A stretch of 64,000 bases of DNA from Phytohabitans flavus (GTDB lineage Bacteria; Actinomycetota; Actinomycetes; Mycobacteriales; Micromonosporaceae): positions 1,844,001 to 1,908,000 of the forward strand of contig NZ_AP022870.1 of assembly GCF_011764545.1 (NCBI RefSeq), read 5' to 3'. This document shows, in pieces, positions 60,068 to 64,000 of this stretch (position 1 is the stretch's first letter; every line of letters begins with the position of its first letter). The position numbers and the translations under genes were made by a program. Under the pieces are notes generated by a model. It made no database searches and had not been told where the DNA came from. It saw nothing but the letters and a program-made list of their open reading frames with translations.

Positions 60068-61345
60068 ATGAGCGTCGAACCGACGGCATGGCGTCGGCCC
60101 GGGCCGACGGGGGAACAGCGACGCAACGACGTCTTCGTCGGGGTGGCGGTCGCGGCGGTCGCGCAGCTCAATTTGGTATTGACGACGAGCGCCGGCTATT
60201 TCGTCCTGGGCGCCCCGCCGAGCCGGCTGGAGCAGGTCTTGTGGACGCTCGCGGTCACACTGCCGCTGGCGGTGCGCCGCCGGTGGCCGGCCGCCGTGGC
60301 GATCGTGATCTCGGCCGCCTTCATCGTGGCACAAGTTCGTCACTCGCCGGAGCAGCAGGTGTCCAACGGTGCCCTCTATGTCTCGATCTACACGCTCGGC
60401 GCGTGGGGCCGTGACCGGCGGTGGGCCCGGTGGGTGCGGATCGCCATCATCGTCGCGATGTTCGCCTGGCTGGCCATCGCGATCGGCATCTCCGCGTCCG
60501 ACGTGCCCGAGGGCGCCTTCTCCAACGCCGCCGGTCCGGTGGAGCCGCTGCTCGCGACCATCGCCAACGGGGTGCTGCTCAACGCGCTGTTCTTCGGGTT
60601 CGCCTACCTTTTCGGCGAGACCGCGTGGATCTCGGCCCGCCGCCGGCATCAGCTGGAGGTGCAGGCGCAGGAGCTGCGGCGGTTGGCGGCGGAGGTCAGC
60701 GAGCAGGCGGTGATCGGGGAGCGGGTGCGGATCGCCCGTGAGCTGCACGACGTCGTCGCCCACCACGTGTCGGTGATGGGCGTGCAAGCCTCGGCCACGC
60801 GCCGGGTGATGGACCGGGATCCGGCCAAGGCGCGCACTGCGCTCGCCGCGGTCGAGCAGAGCGCCCGCACCGCTGTCGACGAGCTGCGCCGCATGCTCAA
60901 CCTGCTGCGGGCGACCGGCGACGTGGAGGAACGGCCCAGCGGGTCCGGTGTGGACCGCCTCGACGCGCTGGTCGCCAACGCCCGCGACGCCGGGCTCACG
61001 GCGACACTGGGTGTGTACGGTGAGCCGGTGCCGCTTCCTGAGTCGCTGTCCCAGGCGGCGTACCGCATCGTGCAGGAGGCGGTCACGAACACGCTCAAGC
61101 ACGCGAACGCGTCCGTGATCGACGTGCGCGTCCGGTACCACGCCGCGGAGCTGGAGGTCGACGTCACCGACGACGGCCACGGCGCCCCGCCCGGCGCACA
61201 TGCTGGGGTCGGGCTGGGCCTGATCGGCATGCGGGAGCGGGTCGCCGCACACGAGGGCACGCTGGAGGCCCGCTCGCGCTCCGGCGGCGGCTACCGGGTG
61301 CGGGCCCGCTTCCCGCTCGCCCAGACCGAGGCGGTGCCGGCGTGA
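60068..61345 (+). CDS. Sensor histidine kinase (NarL class)
   Basis: 425 residues from the ATG at 60068; a GTG at 60011 overlapping the racemase end is less likely. Helices near the N-terminus (VAVAAVAQLNLVLTTSAGYF; IAIIVAMFAWLAIAIG; NGVLLNALFFGFAYLF) form the membrane sensor. The HisKA_3 box is RIARELHDVVAHHVSVMGVQ, with the phospho-histidine in ELHD. ATPase motifs are AAYRIVQEAVTNTLKHANAS, VDVTDDGHGAPPG and GLGLIGMRERVAAHEG. Its stop overlaps the response-regulator GTG. It probably controls the exporter genes that follow. Confidence 0.92.
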   Translation: MSVEPTAWRRPGPTGEQRRNDVFVGVAVAAVAQLNLVLTTSAGYFVLGAPPSRLEQVLWTLAVTLPLAVRRRWPAAVAIVISAAFIVAQVRHSPEQQVSNGALYVSIYTLGAWGRDRRWARWVRIAIIVAMFAWLAIAIGISASDVPEGAFSNAAGPVEPLLATIANGVLLNALFFGFAYLFGETAWISARRRHQLEVQAQELRRLAAEVSEQAVIGERVRIARELHDVVAHHVSVMGVQASATRRVMDRDPAKARTALAAVEQSARTAVDELRRMLNLLRATGDVEERPSGSGVDRLDALVANARDAGLTATLGVYGEPVPLPESLSQAAYRIVQEAVTNTLKHANASVIDVRVRYHAAELEVDVTDDGHGAPPGAHAGVGLGLIGMRERVAAHEGTLEARSRSGGGYRVRARFPLAQTEAVPA

Positions 61346-61998
61346 TCCGGGTGCTGGTGGCCGACGACCACCACCTCGTGCGGACGGGGTTCCGGGTCAT
61401 CCTCGAGATCGAGGAGGACATCGAGGTGATCGGGGAGGCATCCGACGGGGCGCAGGCCGTCGACCTCGCCGCCAGCGCCCGCCCCGACGTGGTGTTGATG
61501 GACGTGGAGATGCCGGGCGTCGACGGGCTCGAAGCCACCCGCCGCATCGTGGCCGCCGACGCCGGTTCCTCCGTGCTGATCCTCACCACGTTCGACCGCG
61601 ACGACTACCTGTTCGCCGCGCTACAGGCCGGGGCCAGCGGCTTCCTGCTGAAGAACGGAACCCCGGAGGCCCTGGTCGACGCCATCCGCGTGGTCGCTCG
61701 CGGCGACGCGCTGCTGGCCCCCGAGATCACCCGCCGGGTCATCGCGACGTTCACCAAGCGGGGCGGACCCACCCGCACCGACGGCGCGCGGCTGTCCGAG
61801 CTGACCCCGCGCGAGCAGGAGGTGCTGGTACTGCTGGCCGGCGGTGCGACCAACGCCGAGATCGCCGCGACGCTCCTGCTTGGCGAGGCCACGGTCAAGA
61901 CCCACGTCAGCCGGGTCCTCGCCAAGCTGGGCCTGCGCGACCGCACCCAGGCCGTCGTGTTCGCGTACGAGCACGGGGTCGTTACGCCGCGCGGCTGA
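61342..61998 (+). CDS. NarL-family response regulator
   Basis: 218 residues. The receiver has VLVADDHHLVRTG, phospho-acceptor Asp54 in VVLMDVEMPGVDG and lysine in GFLLKNGTPEAL. The LuxR output domain is LTPREQEVLVLLAGGATNAE, ATVKTHVSRVLAKLGLRDRT. It is cognate to the kinase upstream (four-base overlap). It lies 81 bases before the ABC exporter genes, the likely regulon; such kinase-regulator-ABC sets often answer antimicrobial or envelope stress. Confidence 0.93.
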   Translation: MIRVLVADDHHLVRTGFRVILEIEEDIEVIGEASDGAQAVDLAASARPDVVLMDVEMPGVDGLEATRRIVAADAGSSVLILTTFDRDDYLFAALQAGASGFLLKNGTPEALVDAIRVVARGDALLAPEITRRVIATFTKRGGPTRTDGARLSELTPREQEVLVLLAGGATNAEIAATLLLGEATVKTHVSRVLAKLGLRDRTQAVVFAYEHGVVTPRG

Positions 61999-62079
61999 CC
62001 CGGGTCCGTCGCGCGGGGGACCTCGACGATCGATCCCACGTCGGAGGCGCCGGCGGTCCGGCCTGCCTAGCGTCGAGAC

Positions 62080-62973
62080 ATGACACAGTTGCTGCGTCTC
62101 GACGGGCTGAACCGGGCCTTCGGCGAGCGGCAGGCGCTCAAGGACGTCACGTTCGACGTGGCGCCGGGACGGCTGACCGGCTTTGTGGGCGCCAACGGCG
62201 CCGGCAAAACCACCACCATGCGGATCATCCTCGGCGTGCTCGCCGCCGACTCCGGCACGGTGACCTGGGGCGGCGCCCCGCTCACCCGGGCCGACCGGCG
62301 GCGCTTCGGCTACATGCCGGAGGAGCGCGGCCTCTACCCCAAAATGACGATCCGGGAACAGCTGACCTACTTCGGCCGGCTGCACGGCCTCGACGCCGGC
62401 GCGGTCGCGCGGAACATCACCAGCCTGCTCGACCGGCTGGGGATCGGCGAGCGGGCCGACGAGCAACTGGAGAAGCTGTCGCTGGGCAACCAGCAGCGTG
62501 CCCAGATCGCGGCCGCGCTGGTGCACCAGCCGCAACTGCTGGTCCTCGACGAGCCGTTCTCCGGCCTCGACCCGATCGCCGTGGACACCGTCGTGGCCGT
62601 GCTGCGCGAGCAGACCGCACGCGGCGTACCGGTGCTGTTCTCCAGCCATCAGCTCGACGTGGTCGAGCGCCTCTGCGACGACCTGGTCATCATCGGCGAC
62701 GGCGCCATCCTCACCGCCGGCCGCCGTGACGAACTCCGCGCGGCGTACGCCCTGCCCAGGTACGAAATCCGGGTCGACGGCGACGCCGGGTGGCTGCGTG
62801 ACCAGCCCGGCGTGACCATGATCGACCTCGACGGGCCGCGCGCGGTCTTCGACCTAGACACCGGGGTCGAGGAGCAGTCCGTGTTGCGGGCGGCGCTCAA
62901 CCGTGGACCGGTGCGCGCGTTCACCCCCGTCGCCCCGACGCTGGCCGAGATCTTCCGGGAGGTTGCCCGATGA
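62080..62973 (+). CDS. ABC transporter ATPase (NatA-like)
   Basis: 297 residues. Walker A GANGAGKTT, a degenerate signature LSLGNQQRAQIAAAL in place of LSGGxxxR, Walker B LLVLDEPFSGLD and switch histidine VLFSSHQLDVVERL. PEERGLYPKMTIREQLTYFG is typical of the NatA branch, whose members extrude sodium or export drugs. A C-terminal extension of about 80 residues follows. The stop overlaps the permease ATG (ATGA). Confidence 0.92.
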   Translation: MTQLLRLDGLNRAFGERQALKDVTFDVAPGRLTGFVGANGAGKTTTMRIILGVLAADSGTVTWGGAPLTRADRRRFGYMPEERGLYPKMTIREQLTYFGRLHGLDAGAVARNITSLLDRLGIGERADEQLEKLSLGNQQRAQIAAALVHQPQLLVLDEPFSGLDPIAVDTVVAVLREQTARGVPVLFSSHQLDVVERLCDDLVIIGDGAILTAGRRDELRAAYALPRYEIRVDGDAGWLRDQPGVTMIDLDGPRAVFDLDTGVEEQSVLRAALNRGPVRAFTPVAPTLAEIFREVAR

Positions 62974-64000
62974 CCACGTTCGACACCGTCCGCCTGGTCG
63001 CCGCCCGGGAGATCCGGGTCAAGCTGCGCGACAAGACGTTCCTCTGGAGTACGGCGATCTTCCTGCTCATCGTGGTCGCCTCGACGGTGCTGCCCGGGTT
63101 CCTCGGCGGTGGCGCGTCGTCGGTGGCCACCGCCCCCGGCCCGGCCGCGACCGCGCTGGCCGACGCCGGCCTCGACGTCCGTACCGTCCCCGACGACGCC
63201 GCGGCCGAGCGGCTCGTCCGCGACGGCGATGTCGACGCGGCCGTGGTCGCCGGCCCACGGGTACTGGCCATGGACGACGCGCCCTCCGACGTCGTGAACG
63301 CGCTCAGCGCGCAACCGCCCGTCGAGTTGCTCGACCCGAACGCCGTCGACCAGACACTCGCGTTCCTCGTCCCGTACGCGTTCGCGTTCGTCTTCTTCAT
63401 CACCTCGCTGACGTTCGGCCTCCAGATCGCCCAGAGCGTCACCGAGGAGAAGCAGACCCGCGTGGTGGAGATCCTCGTCGCGACCATCCCGGTGCGCGCG
63501 CTGCTGGCCGGCAAGGTGATCGGCGGCGCCGTGCTCGCGTTCGGGCAGATCGCGCTGATCACGGCGGTGGGCATCGTCGGCGCCCGGCTGGGCGGAGCGC
63601 CGGACAACGTACTGTCGCTGCTCGGCCCTGCGATCGGGTGGTTCATCCCGTTCTTCATCGTCGGCTTCGTCATGCTGGCGGCGCTGTGGGCGGCCGTCGG
63701 CGCGCTGGTCAACCGCCAGGAGGACATCGCCGGCCCGTCGATGCCCATCCAGCTGGCGATGATGCTGCCGTTCGTCGCGGTCATCGCCCTCCAGGACAAC
63801 CCGGTGGCGATAAAGCTTCTGTCGTACCTGCCGGTGTCCTCGCCGACGGCGATGCCGGCCCGGCTGTTCGCCGGGGAGGCCGCCGGCTGGGAGCCGCTGC
63901 TGTCCCTCGCGATCCTGGCCCTCACCGCGGCCGCGATGGTGTTCGTGGGGGCCCGAATCTACGAGGGCTCGCTGCTGCGCACCAACGGTCGCACGAAGAT
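62970..64000 (+). CDS. ABC-2 transporter permease (NatB-like), cut by window end
   Basis: At least 343 residues; the frame is still open at base 64000. A first helix (FLWSTAIFLLIVVASTVLPG) precedes an extracytoplasmic domain of about 80 residues. Then come further helices (YAFAFVFFITSLTFGLQIAQ; FFIVGFVMLAALWAAVGALV; LSLAILALTAAAMVFVGARI). SVTEEKQTRVVEILVATIPV is the conserved NatB/CcmB-type cytoplasmic segment. It forms the membrane part of the exporter with the ATPase upstream. Substrate unknown. Confidence 0.9.
   Translation, partial: MTTFDTVRLVAAREIRVKLRDKTFLWSTAIFLLIVVASTVLPGFLGGGASSVATAPGPAATALADAGLDVRTVPDDAAAERLVRDGDVDAAVVAGPRVLAMDDAPSDVVNALSAQPPVELLDPNAVDQTLAFLVPYAFAFVFFITSLTFGLQIAQSVTEEKQTRVVEILVATIPVRALLAGKVIGGAVLAFGQIALITAVGIVGARLGGAPDNVLSLLGPAIGWFIPFFIVGFVMLAALWAAVGALVNRQEDIAGPSMPIQLAMMLPFVAVIALQDNPVAIKLLSYLPVSSPTAMPARLFAGEAAGWEPLLSLAILALTAAAMVFVGARIYEGSLLRTNGRTK

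Noticed and set aside
1..64000. tRNA, rRNA and CRISPR
   Set aside because: No TTCRANY-type T-loop in a cloverleaf context, no rRNA sequence and no regularly spaced short repeats were recognised by eye. Small RNAs cannot be excluded without a covariance search.

Overview
The window is about 70% GC, with GTG starts, ATGA/GTGA stop-start overlaps, DesK/NarL-type two-component pairs and many ABC importers. This is the look of a soil or plant-associated filamentous actinomycete. The palindromic repeats and a large Rhs/YD protein make Micromonosporaceae a reasonable guess, but that is inference; no rRNA, tRNA, CRISPR array, intact insertion sequence or prophage was recognised.

Left third (1-25.9 kb). 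This part is a mosaic: an MFS exporter end, an IS110 transposase remnant, a SoxR-like MerR regulator with a quinone-reductase-type target, small proteins, an AraC/SRPBCC pair, a large secreted sugar-dehydrogenase/PKD protein, an MMPL transporter, a two-component pair, and a ferric-iron ABC importer behind two DtxR/IdeR-like boxes. DedA, LtrA, a class II aldolase, dehydrogenases, a TetR/SDR divergent pair, a lipoprotein and a GlxA-type regulator follow.

Middle (26-38.9 kb). Three small membrane-protein genes, two of them convergent paralogues, lie next to a DesK/DesR-like pair. A 6.4-kb secreted Rhs/YD polymorphic toxin follows. It has a Hint module and a nuclease-like C-terminus, and its stop codon overlaps a small putative immunity gene. 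About 1.1 kb of gene-free DNA upstream of the toxin carries several families of palindromic and dispersed repeats.

Right third (38.9-64 kb). A catabolic island (38.9-52.8 kb) holds an HpcH aldolase, a CUT1 sugar ABC importer, a TIM-barrel isomerase, a Gfo/Idh dehydrogenase, a cupin, a MocR regulator, the two halves of a Tm-1-like protein, an aldo/keto reductase, and a four-carbon-acid-sugar kinase, PdxA2 and DeoR operon. Inverted copies of a ~100-bp repeat sit exactly at the stop codons of its two outermost genes. Next comes a LysR-controlled operon joining acyl-CoA chemistry to a polar amino-acid-type ABC importer and an Asp/Glu racemase-family enzyme. The window ends with a two-component pair and a NatAB-like ABC exporter cut by the right edge.

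Quality warning. Eight genes (AraC, FbpA-like, its ATPase, an alcohol dehydrogenase, a small membrane protein, the immunity gene, an amino-acid permease and the racemase) are each broken by one apparent single-base loss, mostly in runs of four or five G/C. I give the reconstructed extents and suspect residual sequencing error rather than eight real pseudogenes.
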